Assembly: GCA_037355855.1 (NCBI GenBank) | Contig: CM074758.1 | Coordinates: 531,001 to 595,000, forward strand | From: Pseudo-nitzschia pungens | Lineage: Eukaryota > Bacillariophyta > Bacillariophyceae > Bacillariales > Bacillariaceae | DNA: 64,000 bases | Reading direction: 5' to 3' | Shown: one piece after another, positions 45,816 through 58,072 of the stretch | Layout of the letters: each line of letters opens with the position of its first letter | Position numbering within the stretch: the stretch's first letter is position 1 | The notes under the pieces: model-generated | Database searches by the model: none | What the model was told of the DNA's origin: nothing | The model's input: the letters and a program-made list of their open reading frames with translations, nothing else | Position numbers and translations under genes: made by a program

Positions 45816-48742
45816 AAGCAAGAGCCGCAGGCGTCGGGCCGGCCGGAACCGCTACCCGGACCAGAGGTACAGACCGCCGGCAAAACCGAGCGCGAGTCCT
45901 AGCGGGAGTGAACTGAACCGAACCGAACCGAACCGAACCGAACTGAACTGGAAATGAACTGAACTGGAAATGAACTGAACTGGAAATGAACTGAACTGGA
46001 ATGAACTGAACTGAACTCGATTCGATTCGCTTCGCTTCGATTCGACTTGTTCCATAGAAACGGATGCATGCATCCAAATTGGGATTGTATAGTATTGTAT
46101 TGTATTGCTTTTCATTCTCTCCGTTGGTGAAAATTAACGAACGAACGAATGAAGGAACGAGCGAACGAACGAAGGAACGAATGAACGAACGAATGAATCG
46201 ATCCGCAGACCCAAACAACCCGACTCACCGAGACTCCATCGCCGTCGCCGTCGCCGCCGCGACATTGGAGTCGGAAAGAGCCTCGTTGGCGAGAGTTTCA
46301 ACGGGGCGCGGTCTGTGGGACTCGGTGACGACGAGGGCGGAGCCCGATCGGGTTCGCCCGCCGAGCAAGGCAACGGAGGGCGCTCTCGCCGCCGAAACGA
46401 AACGCCCCGCAGCGTCCTCGTCGACGTCCCCCGCATCGGCATCCCAGATTTCCAACCCGCGGGCGGAGTGAAAGTTCGTCGGTGACCGTGTGAGTGACCG
46501 CGCGAGTGAGAAACCGGGTGCACCGCTTTTCTTTCTCGGAGAAGCAACACACAGCAATCAATCAATCAATCAATCAATCAACCAACCAAAAGACCGTCTT
46601 TGGTGTTCCCCCGTTCCGACAATTTCATTGTCGTTGTCATTATCATTATCATCAGCTGCAGACGCAGTGGCCGCAACCTCTCGTATCCATTGCTGCACCG
46701 CATTGCGATTAGTTGCGACCGACATCGGGTGAGCAAGAAACATACGTACCCGACGCCAAAGCCTCCTCGTTGCGTTCGGAAGCGATCTCTTTTTTTTTTT
46801 CCACCAACTATCATGTTGTGTTTCACGCCATGGAATTCACTGTTGTCGGAGTGCTAACATCAATATTATATTGATAGAATATTATACAATAGCAAGACAT
46901 TTTGCCAACGTTGGATTGTGAAAGTGTTGGATTGTAGCTGAATTGGTAGCATTAGCTGATCGATCCAAAGGCGTGCCGCAGATATCAAGAGCAATAACAG
47001 AGCGGTTGAGGTGCCGGTCCGATGTATCGATGGCCTCGGATTCACCACTACGATCGATCGAAAAGCTGATCGATCAGATATATTCTAACTAACTATCCAG
47101 AGGACCCACCCAGTCAATTAGACCTTAGGCTTGTGGTTCTACAGGAGCTGCCGGAGAGCAGTTGTAAGTATCAAGGTCGTATTCAAGTCGGAGTTAAACG
47201 AAAGAAGTGAGGACGGCAAACGGTCTGGGATTCGACGTTGCTGTTTTGTTCCGAGTACCGGTGGTTTAGTGCTGCTTGGTGCCTGCTTGCTGCTGTTTTG
47301 TTTTTGTATCAAGAGCAGTAGACTACCCTACTGGAGGCCCAGAATCGGTATATGGCGGCGGAAGACCAAAATCAGGCGCCTGTGCGCTTGTTGATTTTTG
47401 AGCAATCGTAACTTCTAAAGTATACATCCAATAGCAACAAGTAATAGCTTATGATAAAGCGCTTACTTTCTCTCTTTCAATAGGTATATGGTTCTATAGA
47501 CTTCAGGGGTGCTCTTGTTGTTACACATACTCAAATCAATCAAGTTAACACATGAACATGAGTAGAAATAGGTAGTACGCGCAAATACGTATCATTATTA
47601 CTCCACGAGCTAGCTTACGAGCTACGAAGTACGAGCTACGAGCTATGCTGAGTCGTATCTTGTATCCAAACACATGAGGACGAGACGAAAGATCTTACTT
47701 ACCACAACATATGATACGTATGTATCTAGAGTAAGTATCTTTCACGTATCCATCAGTCGGAGTGATCGTACTCTTACCGTAGTGACTTGCGACCTCGCAC
47801 TAACAGATGAGTCGAGTCAGTCGAGTCAGTTTCCGACGAGCCGAGTGACCCGAGATCGCCACGACACCAGCAGCATCTGTCCGACAATTCGTACGTACTC
47901 GTTTTCCCTTAATTACAAAATACGTACGAGTAGTACGTAATTACGTACGTACGACGTAATTTTGATCGCTGTGTTTTCGTTTGGAAGGGAAAAAGAGCAA
48001 CAGTAAGAGTCACAGTCGTCAGCAGTCCACAGAATTAACCTTACCGTACAGCAATCACAATCACGTTACGAGAATTCTGTCCACAACAATCCCAAACGAC
48101 GAAACGATCGACGGCACGCTACCTTACGGCAGTCCGCTACAAGTTCTTGTACTTGTAGTTTACTTGTACTTGTAAGCCTTACTCGTATTCGTATTCGCCT
48201 GTCGCAATAGAATGAAATCCACCACGTAAGATTGCAGTCCGCGTGCGACGCAAGGCGAAGTATTCTCGCAATTCCACGGGCTTCTGCAACCAGTCTCTGA
48301 CCCGGACCATCTGCCTACAACGTGTGTGGTCGCTTTTGTTTGGCCCAATGCAAAGGGGGATGTTTGACACCAGATGTTCTATCCGATGTCAAAAAGACAG
48401 GCGAGCGTTACCGGTCCTTTCGTGCCTCGTCTCGAGCCACTGCCACCCGAAGTCTTTCTTTCTTCGGTAACCTTAACGCCAAAAGTAAAGAATCGAATCG
48501 GTACGGTACGGTAACTTGTACTACGTAGCTCCGTGTGAGGTCACAGACACGAGGAGGACCGTACGCTCCTAGTTTGGTGCTTCTGTTACACGTAGAGTGG
48601 TAGTGCTTCACATTTAGTCTTACTGTTCTTGGAAATCATTCCTTCCAACGAAAACCTTGGCCCGCGATCCCTTTGTTTGTGCCGGATCCGTCACTAAACG
48701 CAACGTGACACAACGCAACTCCCCGTTTTTTGCACCGCTGTA
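45816..48742. other. Intergenic, microsatellites and possible small exon
   Basis: (GAACC)n occurs at about 45915-45945, GGAAATGAACTGAACT repeats to about 46020, (TATTG)n at about 46085-46110, (GAAC/GAAT)n at about 46137-46200 and (CAAT)n at about 46555-46582. A GC-rich island at about 46225-46480 is open on both strands. On the minus strand it ends at a good GTGAGT donor, but no partner exon or family was found. GTAC-type words are dense at 47560-48180. Confidence 0.5.
47335..47525 (-). repeat. Diverged fragment of the MITE at 17393-18017
   Basis: The reverse complement aligns by eye with about 17825-18010: CTGAAGTCTATAGAACCATA, TTACTTGTTGCTATTGG, ACTTTAGAAGTTAC and GCGCCTGATTTTGG are shared in order. 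The terminal repeat is degraded and the left half is absent. Confidence 0.7.
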
Positions 48743-49276
48743 ATGCGATCCAGCAACCGAATGGTGTTTGCTCCGGGGCATCCCGAACGAAGACATCGGA
48801 AGAGACTGCGACAGAGGCCGTTTGGTTGGATGCTGCTGCTGTTAACATGCACGTATCAGGCATGGTCGGTTTCGTTTTCGGTTTCGGTTTCGTCCGCAGT
48901 CACATTTGCATTTGGGTTCTCGGTCGCGCCGCACGCGACTTTCCGGCACCGATCGCTCACGATCTTGCCGCCGCAGCAGCGACGACGCCGTTGGTCCGAT
49001 GCAGGTCCCAGAGCCGGGATTGCCATCGGGATGACTTCGTCCACCGACCCGGAACAAGTCGAATTGAAAGAGGAAGCCGACGTCGAAATTCAACCCGATC
49101 AAGATAACGAAGAAAACCCCGTTGCGACATCGGATTCGTTGACGATTACGATGCCGATGCCGTCGTTGTCCGCCGAGCAAGAGGGTGATGTCCCCTCATT
49201 GTGGATGAATCCGTTGGAATCCTTCGATCTAGACCCAGAGGAAGAAGAGGAGGCAGCTCTTACCAGCAGCAACACA

Positions 49277-49307
<31 letters not shown>

Positions 49308-50563
49308 ATGCAAACATCGGCGGCGACGACGACACCAAAGGCGACGAATACCGAAAGGGATTGCTCATTGTAGGCTTCATCACCTTTTTGTTCTCCACCA
49401 ACTCCCCCGTCCTGCACGGAGCCTTTAGCGGAGCCCACCCTCCTCCCGTCTTGCTGGTCAACGCTGCTGTCAGCCTCGTGGCACTGGTGGGACTCGTTCT
49501 GTCCCCGTCGAAGGCAACCGACGAACGAACCACTGCATCCACAACAATCTCAAAACAGCCATCGCCTTTCCCCGATAGTCGGGGCAACCTCTCGTGGGTC
49601 GGGGGACTCGAACTGGGAGCCTGGAAGTTCCTAGGAACCACCCTCAATCTATACGGCCTGGCCCTGACCACCGCGAGCCACGGGGCGCTCCTCATCCAGT
49701 TGACGACGGTCCTGGTTCCCTCCGCAAGGGGGATCCTCTACCGGGAGCGCATTCCGGACCGCGTCAAACTCTCGATCGGCCTGGCCGTGGTGGGGGTGCT
49801 CCTGTTCTCGCGGGACGGCTTGTCCGGAGCGGCAGCGGCAGCGACAGATCTGGACGCGACGGCGGCGGCAGCAGCGGACGCGCTGGCCGAGAGCACGCGA
49901 ATCGTGGGAGACGGCCTCTGCGTCCTGGCGGCGGTCTGCTATTCGGCCTACGATCTGCGACTCTACGAGTACGGCAAAGAGGTCGGCGATGACAAGCAAT
50001 TGATTACCAACAAGATTGCGGTCCAGGCCGCGCTGTCGGTCCTCCTCCTGTCGGTGGCTCCCTCCCTGCAGGGGGCTTCGTCATCGACTTCCTCGTCGTC
50101 GTCCTCGTGGAGCGAGTCCGCGGACTACCTGCTCTGGCTGGCGCATCACGGCGAGGCCGTCACGACGGTCCTCCCGGCCGTGGTCTGGAGCGGGGTGGCC
50201 GTCAACGCGGTCGCCCCACTCCTGCAGGTGGGGGGCCAGCGGGCGATCGGACCGACCAAGTGCCAGACCCTTTACGCGTCGCAGCCACTCTGGGCGGCGA
50301 TCCTTTCCTACCTGTGGCTGGGGGAAACCCTCGGCGTGTACGGGATGGTCGGGGGAGGGGCCTTTCTGGTGGCCCTGGCGCTGGCGGCGACGGCGACGGC
50401 GGAAACAACGGCGAAGGCGATGGAGACGACGATCGTAAAGTCGACAGCAGCACCAACAACATCGAAAGAAAAGTCAACAACAATCAAATGCTTGCGCGAA
50501 GCGGAGACCGTAGTCACTGCCAATGCACGGGGTCCCGTCTCTGAGACGACACCCTCACGGTAG
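48743..50563 (+). CDS. EamA/DMT-family membrane transporter
   Basis: The protein has 606 residues in one exon. The N-terminus (FGWMLLLLTCTYQAWS, then VTFAFGFSVAP) looks like a signal peptide followed by an AF-type motif, so plastid targeting is possible. An acidic, Ser-rich linker follows (ESFDLDPEEEEEAALTSS, with a Ser run from AGC repeats). From about residue 205 there are roughly ten hydrophobic helices in two halves: GLLIVGFITFLFSTNSPVLH, LVNAAVSLVALVGLVL, YGLALTTASHGALLIQLT, LSIGLAVVGVLLFS, GDGLCVLAAVCYSAYDL, PLWAAILSYLWLGETLG and GGGAFLVALALAATA. The PLWAAILSYLWLGE block is typical of EamA repeats. The substrate cannot be told from sequence. Confidence 0.8.
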
Positions 50564-51489
50564 ATGGGTGATGACGATTACGATTACGACGACGATGACG
50601 ATGACGACGACGGAGAGCGAAGCTAGCTGGAAATGCTTTGGCAGAGCAAGTTGTTCAGGTTTCGTCCAGCCGAAGGGAAGGAGCGAGCAGCGGCAGGGCA
50701 CTGTGGGGCACGTAATATTATGCGTCATGTTATGTCATGTCATGTCGGCAGTGTGGTGCAATCCATTTCCTGCATTGAGGAACGTGAAGAAACGGATCGA
50801 GAAAGGCATTTTGTGCTGTCCAAATATCCCTCCGACGGGAATGGATTTCCTCGAAAGGATGTTTCAAATGTTAGTTTGGATAATTTATGCAGTCGGGATG
50901 ACGTGAAATAGAAAATTCAAGTTTCCGGAGCGAGGGAATACTGCAATGTGGATCTAGTAGAGACGAGGGAAATTCGAGATCCGCTTATCACCGAAAGCTC
51001 CGACATCAACGATCACGTTTCTGCGGGCGGTTCTTCCAGTATCAGAGTTCCTCATCCAATTCCTCGTGTCGGGAACGTGGTGAAAACAGGGACAACGACG
51101 ACGACTACGACGATGACTTCTGACTGTTCCGAGCGGGCCCTCGATGCATGAAGCAGTATGCATCATTAATGTTTTCAAGGTGCCCAAGGTCATCTGGACG
51201 CGTCACCCGGGAATGCCGAGCCGAGCCGAACCCGCAACTCCGAAGCAGATTTTCGATTGAGACGTGCCACGTTTTATGCTGTTGTTGATGCTGGTGGGAG
51301 CCTCCGATGACACAACGAGCCCGAGCTCCTCCGTGAAGCAACTCCAGCGTAAATGACACGAAACCAAACCAAGTTGGAATGTGCGTAACAATAATACTAA
51401 TAATAATATGTTTCAGTCCTCTATGCGGTTCAAAAACTAGTATAGTTTCGTTGTATCAATATCGTTGCGCTTACGAATGGAATTCAGTA
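50564..51489. other. Intergenic, nothing recognised
   Basis: 3' flank of the transporter with an acidic-coding GATTACGACGATGAC tract (about 50570-50615) and a (TCATG)n run at about 50728-50748. No gene was found. Confidence 0.5.
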
Positions 51490-51857
51490 CGGTCTTTCCG
51501 GAGTGCAGAGAATGGAGTACACAATGATCCCGGTCTTTCGGGAGTGCAGAGAATCAACTATACGATGATCCCTATATTTCGGGAGTGTGGGGACGCAAAT
51601 ACACGATACTCCCGGTGTTTTGTGACTGTATACGACGATCCCGGTGTTTCGGGAGTGCGGAGACACAACTGCACAATGATCCCGGTCTTTCGTGAATGCA
51701 TGGAACCAAGAACACGATGCTCCCGGTGTTTCGGGATCGTATACGATGACCCCGGTCTTTTGGGAGTGCAGGGACACAAATACACGATGATCATGGTCTT
51801 TCGTGAATTCATGGAACGAAAAACATGATGATCCCAGTCTTTCGGAAGTGCGGTACT
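51490..51857. repeat. Minisatellite, about nine imperfect units of 30-42 bp
   Basis: The recurring core is ATGATCCCGGTCTTTCGGGAG followed by TGCA and a variable ACACAA/AACTATACG part. The variants GGTGTTTCGGGA and GGTCTTTCGTGAATGC alternate. It gives open frames on both strands that are artefacts of the repeat. Confidence 0.85.
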
Positions 51858-52926
51858 GGTATTGCATCATGGCTGCGATCCGCAACTGCGAACCGTCGAT
51901 GACGATGCACCGGCAGAGTGTCAAATCAACGGAGCCTTTGCCGGGAGCGTTGAGACCAAGAGCCCAAGAGCAACGCTCGCACGCTCGCACGCATGCACGC
52001 AACCAGTAGTAGTAGTCGTGATTTCCACCCGAACCGAAGGAATCATCCGGGACAGCGGGAGCGACGACCCCAGGAAAGGGGATGTCCGGTTTGGTGGTAC
52101 GTCCTTACGCACGCACACACGCATGAATGTTGCTGTCAACGGGACAGTCGTAGCCACGCTTTTCCCGTTGGGTACACAGTGAAAGGCTGCTCCACAGACA
52201 CCGGGACTTGACCCGTGACTCTTCGTGCTGCTTTTCCTTTTCCTTTTGCTGCTTCTGCTTTTGCTGCTGGTGCCTCGATTGTTCCCGCCCGAGGACTTGA
52301 TTTCCTATGACCGATCGAATCGAACAATGATTGGCTTGAGAAAGCATTGGATTCGGAGATGGTCGTCGGTTCGACCGTTTGACCGAAAAAAGCTTCGATT
52401 TGGTTGCAGATTCGCATAAGCATGCGAGGGATCGTGACACATTTTTTTCCCAGGTTGAGAAAGATCCGTGTGGGAAGAGTGATCGAGTGGCGGTCTCTGC
52501 TAAGCAACTTGTTCTCCTTGTGATCCCTGCTATAGTCTCCTGTGAGGCTGTCGCGGGTTCCCATGCTGTCAATATGAAGAGAGTGTATTTGCCTTTTCTG
52601 ATGCCTGTATCTTCTAACTCGATCGAACGCCAAAGTTGTACCCCCACCAGCGATTCGACGTTAGTACTAGGAGCAGCGTATTACACCAGGAATATTTGTT
52701 GTTGTCCGTCTTGTTATCACTGCTGCTCACAACACGTGCGACTGGTCCTTAGGATAGTGATCCTTGCATCAAATGCACCACCCTGGACCGGGTGATGCAC
52801 TTTCTACTCTTAGAGTGTTGAACAGTAATTACTGTTCGCTTTAACGTAGGAACAGTAGAACTCAGTGCTGAATACAGAACCTCCCTTATTCTCAACAACA
52901 GGGGTACATCATCCAACATCATCAAC
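51858..52926. other. Intergenic, nothing recognised
   Basis: Frames of up to 180 codons here (for example 52105-52647 minus) match no family and contain simple TTTTGCTGCTTCTGC-type stretches. Confidence 0.5.
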
Positions 52927-53433
52927 ATGACCGGCATCTACAGAGAGCCCCCTATCACGTATAAGTCCTCCTTCGACAGCACGAAACCGAAGCTAGTGAC
53001 GCTGGCAATATACGATGAAGAAGACCATTTCGATAGCGCAAAATTTTAATTGGTCACTGATAAAGGAGGCCTCGAAGAATTGCTACATAAAGAAGAAGCA
53101 GCAGAAGACCTCAACATGGCACGCAGTCTATATCTCAAGTACTTCGGTCGATGTCTCTGCGTTGACGCCCAAAGCAAGTGGAGAGCACTCGTTCGTATTG
53201 AAGACAACAACAAGCGCAGAATCTATTCAAACTCCAAGACCGGATTCAATGACGCCTTCAAAGCCTTTATCACGATTTACTGCAACCCGGAAGATGCCAA
53301 AGACATCATTCACATCTACCTCCGCAGTTCAGCATGCAGAAAGAAGATCGAGTCCACATGCAAGGAATACACTACTACTAAAGAAGATTTAGATTGGTCG
53401 GTTTCTGTATTGTTGTGCACGACCGTTGATTGA
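52927..53433 (+). pseudogene. Gag-like retrotransposon remnant with an in-frame stop
   Basis: One frame runs from the ATG at 52927 to 53433, interrupted by TAA at 53047-53049. It reads DEEDHFDSAKF, stop, LVTDKGGLEELLHKEEA, then KWRALVRIEDNN, GFNDAFKAFITIYC and EDAKDIIHIYLR. The spacing of W, F/Y and the helical YLR segment recalls capsid regions of diatom LTR retrotransposons. No zinc knuckle, protease or polymerase follows. The family is tentative. Confidence 0.4.
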
Positions 53434-53597
53434 TTCGTGTCTGATGCTTATGCATGTGCTGATGAGATCCAGTGTGTTATGAATGAACTGCCTTTTTGAC
53501 GAGATGCGGGTAATTTTGTGAGATTTGCGAGGAGCACTGTTGTTGCTTGAGATTCTCTCGTCATTTTTTGTTCTCACCTGCGTGTAGTCGTACAAGT

Positions 53598-53625
53598 AAG
53601 ACGGTCCGAATAAAAATGTATCGTC
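53598..53625 (+). repeat. Left terminal inverted repeat of the transposon
   Basis: It begins AAGACGGTCCGAATAAAAAT and ends GTATCGTC. It pairs with 57173-57200 except for one A/G difference. Confidence 0.9.
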
Positions 53626-54010
53626 CGCGCCTGCCGAGCTATGTCCCGGGAAATAGTTTTTTTCGAGAAATGGCCAAAAGACTGTCGAGAATCAATCTTG
53701 GGACTCCAAAATCCCAGTCAGTACATTTTTACTTGAACACGACACATTTTTATTCGAACACAACACATTTTTATTTGAACATCGTGAATGCATCATATGA
53801 GAAATTGTTCTGTCAAAATTGATTGTCTCCATTTCGAATACCCTACCCGACAATCAACCATGTTTGATCCGTTGTTCCATAGTATTCAAGGAGGAGGCGT
53901 GCTATGTGGTACAATAGTCAAGGCAGCATTGGTGGTATGAGCGAGTCGGCGGGGGAAGTAAACTGTCAGCACTAGTACTACTACAAGTAGATCCTTATTA
54001 TTATTATTTT

Positions 54011-54034
54011 CTATAGCGTGGCAAGCGCAACAGG

Positions 54035-54065
<31 letters not shown>

Positions 54066-56689
54066 GCACTTCCACTATCCAGCAGGCAATCTGCTTCACC
54101 ACTAGTACTGGTAGGGTTCACCACCACCATGGTGGATGTCGCCGGATCGTCGACCGGCGGCAGTTGTACCTCCTCGATCGATTCAGGTGTCGTCAATTCC
54201 GTGGGGGGTGCTGCTGGTGGTGGTGGTGGTGCCCCTGCTGTTGCTGGTGAGTTCTTTGCTTTTTTATTCTTTTGCTCTCTTTTTTCCTTCCTTCTTGCCT
54301 TATCCTTTTCATACATTGCTTTCACGTCGGCCGGGGGCTCTGGGCACATCTCGTCTTGATGCTTCTCCGGGACAATGGGACGCCACTTTGTGAACAGCTC
54401 CATCTGCTTTATTGGAGGGATCCCTGGTGTACTCTCACAGTTGATTGTAGTTTCCCACTTCCTAAATTCTTCCTTCCTCTGCTCAAGCGTCGTACCACCA
54501 CCTAACACAATTTTTTGCGTCCAAGTCTTTCCTCCAATTCGATCCTGTTCCATTGTCATGTATTCCACACGAGAGTCATCTGCATGGAAGTTGTGAGCAG
54601 TCAGAAGATCCTTGATCTTCTTGAAGACCTTGTTGGTGTATTCGTCAAACTTTTTGAATTCACCTTCCTTCATAGTTACAATTCGAACGCGCTTATGTGT
54701 ATCCAACTTCTTCAATAACTGATTGAACGTCCAAATATCTGAGACGCGATACTGCCTTTTGAGTATATTGAACCACCGGTCACAAGCATTCTTTGTATGT
54801 CCTGCAATGTAGAAGATAAAGCTGACGCGCTTGAAATATCCAGCTTGGACAAGGAATGCAGCTAGTCTTAGAACAAAATTATTCTTGTTCTGTCCAGGGC
54901 AGTTGTCACACAGAATATTCAGCTCTTTTCCACACTCATCATTGCGGAGCCAGTTCTTTTCTTTCAAGTATTTCATCAGCATGGAAGCAACGTGATTCCC
55001 TCCCTTTCCCCCTTGTCCCTCGTGATATACAAAGGCGTCAAGGGACTCTCCAGGGACACCGAAGTCAACAATACCAAAAATGAAGACTCTCAGGGGGCAA
55101 TAATAGTACGTCTTTCCGGGCTGAGTGGATCCAAGCTGTGGAAGACCAACGTTCTGACTGTAGTCCATGACTATGGTTCGAACACGTTCAGCGTGTGGCT
55201 TGTTGGCCTTTGCATCCACACGCGCAAGTTTGATCTTTTCATTGGCATATTTCCTCTGATCTTGAACCCTTGTCACATGGAGTATTGCTTCCCTCACTTG
55301 CTCCTTCATTTCCCCAGACGTTGACTCTTGAACAATTGCTGGTAGTTCCATAGCAGGGAATGTTTGTTCTGGAAGACTGGAAGCTGTGGAACAGAACTCT
55401 AACATTTTTTCAACTTCTTGAGTACTATGAGGAGGACTAGTACTAGTACCTCTTCTCCTTGCAAGGTGCTTCATCCTGTGGTAGTAGATATGGCACATTG
55501 TGCAAGTGTCTTCGCGGGGCTTCGAAAGTTTCAAATGCGAGTAGTTGTCTGACCAGAAATTGCAGAAGGTAGACAAAGCACAGTATGGTTTTGCAGGGGG
55601 ATCTTGTTCTTCACTTTCATTAAGAACATACCTGTAGCTGTTGCCCCTTCTCTGTACACGCCATCCCCTGCTTTCAACAAATCGATCATACATTGCGCGC
55701 TTTGACTGATTTGATGGAAGCTCTCTGATCTCATCTTCTCCATCCCTTAATCCTACCCCTCCGATCTCACGAACAATTCTTGTTGACGTTGGCTCTGCAA
55801 ACAAGGACATCTTCTGGAAGTAAACATGTAAATCTTCCCTCACTGCTGTATCAAATTCGAGACCATACCCTGAGCGTTTGTTCGTATTTCCATGCAGTGG
55901 TATGATATTCTTTTTTACAGCGCTCTCACAAGTCTTCCATTTTCGAAGCCCAAAGTCCAGCAGAAAAGCAACAGCTGATCTGCAGATTTTATAGTTCTCC
56001 ATCCCTGACAAGTTCCCTTCTGGTGAGTCTTCTGCGTTGTTACTAGTATTGCTGATGACACTAGGGAACAAAACTCTCTGGGGATCAGCGCCGGCATCGG
56101 TTCTTCTTGTCGTGTCCCTTGTTCCTTCTTTGGCAGTGGGAGTTAGAAAAGGAATGAAGTACTTCCGGCGTCCGACTGGTGGTGGTATATCACTAGTATG
56201 TGACGCGTTGTTGTCCTCTGCACCAGAAGTGTATTTTATCCAATTCATGATAATCTGTTGTTGTTCTGCCTTTGTCTTCTTTGAAAAGAATACCATGTAT
56301 TCTGCCACTGCTCTTCTTTTTTTCCATTCACCAAAGGATTCAATGATACTGAGACAGGTACATCTGGACAGTTTGTCAACTCCTTTCCTTGGTACGTAGA
56401 TCTTTTTGCAGTAGGGAGGCGCCATATCGATCCATTTAATACAGTGCTTTATCTTCTCGTTGTCGGACATTCTTTTGTTTTCTTTCTTCCGAAAGGTGAC
56501 AAACGGATGAGAAACACAATCAAAAGGAACAGAACCAATGCTCTCCTCATCACTTGGACAGCTTTCCCCTCTTCTTCTTGTGTGGAGCCGGATCCTTGCT
56601 TCATCATCAGCAGCATCTCCTGCTGCTTCTTCTTGGCGTTGTTCTGCTTCTAACTCCTCCGGCGTGATCATTGAGCGTTTTAGTCTCAT
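54011..56689 (-). CDS. DUF7869-type RNase H-like protein, probable transposase
   Basis: I start at the first ATG (56689, MRLKRSMITPEELEAEQ), giving 892 residues; the open frame extends upstream only with a non-ATG start. The N-terminal 330 residues contain Cys/His-rich and basic blocks (CKKIYVPRKGVDKLSRCTC) of unknown role. A possible zinc-binding patch is EDTCTMCHIYYHRMKH. The core has three spaced acidic/His motifs: IVMDYSQNVGLPQL (about 509), LNILCDNCPGQNKNNF (about 592) and YIAGHTKNACDRWFN (about 628). These match the DUF7869 pattern, whose DNCxGQNKN block is thought to be an RNase H-like catalytic core. The C-terminus is Pro/Ala-rich low complexity with a poly-Ala run. Its place between TIRs supports the transposase call; catalysis is not shown. 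Confidence 0.78.
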
Positions 56690-57172
56690 GTTTGTCTTGT
56701 TCGATGCAACCCCTTGTTCGTCAGCAGGAGAGGCAGCAGCAGCAGTAAGTATCGATCGTCCGGAGGTTGTAGTCAAATGCTAGCAGTAGAGGTGCTGAGC
56801 TGATGAGGTACTCACACTAACTTCTTGTCATTGAGCTCATTGCAGGTGGGATTGTACCGATCGAAAATAAAGAAAGAAAGAAAAAAAAACATGGGAGTCT
56901 TGCTTCTGATAAACAAAGAGAAACTCAATAATCGCGCACAGTGGAGTGGTTAACAAGAATGAAACTGATAGTTTTTGACACATGCGCGCGCCTACTGACA
57001 TACCATGTGAGTAACGTTTGAATCGATTGTTTGCAGTCATTTCTTCATAAGTTCTCTTCTAGAAGGAGTTGGACCAAAAGGAAAACATCAGCTACAAACT
57101 TAAAATGAGCTCTATCGATTGATGCAATATGCCTTTTTTTATTTTTACAGTCATTTTGGGTCATTTTGCAGA

Positions 57173-57200
57173 GACGACACATTTTTATTCGGACCGTCTT
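57173..57200 (-). repeat. Right terminal inverted repeat of the transposon
   Basis: Reverse complement of the left repeat with one mismatch. It is followed by AAGTAATC, where AAGT equals the four bases preceding the left repeat. Confidence 0.9.
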
Positions 57201-58072
57201 AAGTAATCTTACCGGTATGCTGTCCTATCCCATCCCATCCCTCCGTAATCTTACACGTATCCTATCCTATCCTATCCTATCCTTTCCATCCTATCCTACG
57301 GTATTCTATCCTATCCTATCCCTTCCATTCTGGCAAGCACGTTTCGAGACACAAATGAAAATGGAATTCGGAATCATCGCAACCAAACGTTCTGATCTTT
57401 GAACGCGCGAAAACAGACGAAATGCTTGCTCCTAGCAAACTCCGACATGTTTCGGGGATGCAACAGCATAACCTTACCGTAGTAGTCGTGCCGCTACTCG
57501 GTAAGACTTACCGTCCTGTACCGTACGGTGAGGTTTATTGTAAAGATTGATTGCGATCGATTGATTATTCGATGGCGCACGTTTGCATGCCGTGCGATGG
57601 AAAGAACGAGTTCTCATCATTACGAGTAAGTTACGAGTAAGGTTTTTAATACCATCATCATCACATGCCGAAACACGAGCCCCACGCCCCTCCCGACCAG
57701 AAAGGTGGAAGTGGGGGCGCAACGGTCAGTACCGTACCGAACCGTAATCTTACTCGTACCTCAATCAAATACACGTAACTTACTTGTACAAATAAGGTGA
57801 ACTTCATGTATTTTTGTTACTGTATGTGCCTTTGCCTCAGCTCCATTACGGGTACTCATTACACCTCATAATCGTTCATCAAACTTGCGTCAAACCTTCC
57901 TGTTTGAATCGCTTATCTCCTATCAGGTACATTTCGATTGAGAATACCTGAGTGAAACCAAACAGAACAAAACAAAACAGATCTCACTCGAACCGAACAA
58001 CCGCCACTGATCGCGGAATCAACAGCAAAAAGAAATACATAACAGAAGTAGTAAACAACACCAAGAATAACC
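57201..58072. other. Intergenic, (CCTAT)n tract and GTAC-type words
   Basis: CCTATCCTATCC repeats occur at about 57258-57330. ACCTTACCGTA, GTACGGTAC and TACTTGTAC words occur at 57470-57800. The AspRS promoter and 5' untranslated region lie at the right end. Confidence 0.6.

Larger units (their letters stand above)
53598..57200. mobile_element. Full-length DNA transposon with 28-bp TIRs and a single DUF7869-type ORF
   Basis: The left end (53598-53625) and right end (57173-57200) are inverted copies starting AAGACGGTCCGAATAAAAAT with one mismatch in 28 positions. The direct repeat AAGT flanks both ends; alternatively, TA does if the repeat is read one base shorter. Three subterminal CACATTTTTATTTGAACA-like copies lie at about 53726-53782, echoing the TIR. 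The only gene is the minus-strand ORF at 54011-56689, which is uninterrupted. Total length is 3,603 bp. I infer cut-and-paste transposition by the encoded RNase H-like protein. Confidence 0.82.

Noticed and set aside
46225..46557. Minus-strand exon ending at a GTGAGT donor
   Set aside because: No acceptor with a coding partner was found toward lower coordinates and the peptide resembles no family; left as a note only.
51379..52002. Open frames of 149 and 172 codons across the minisatellite
   Set aside because: Both strands are open because the repeat lacks stops; the peptides are only translated repeat units.
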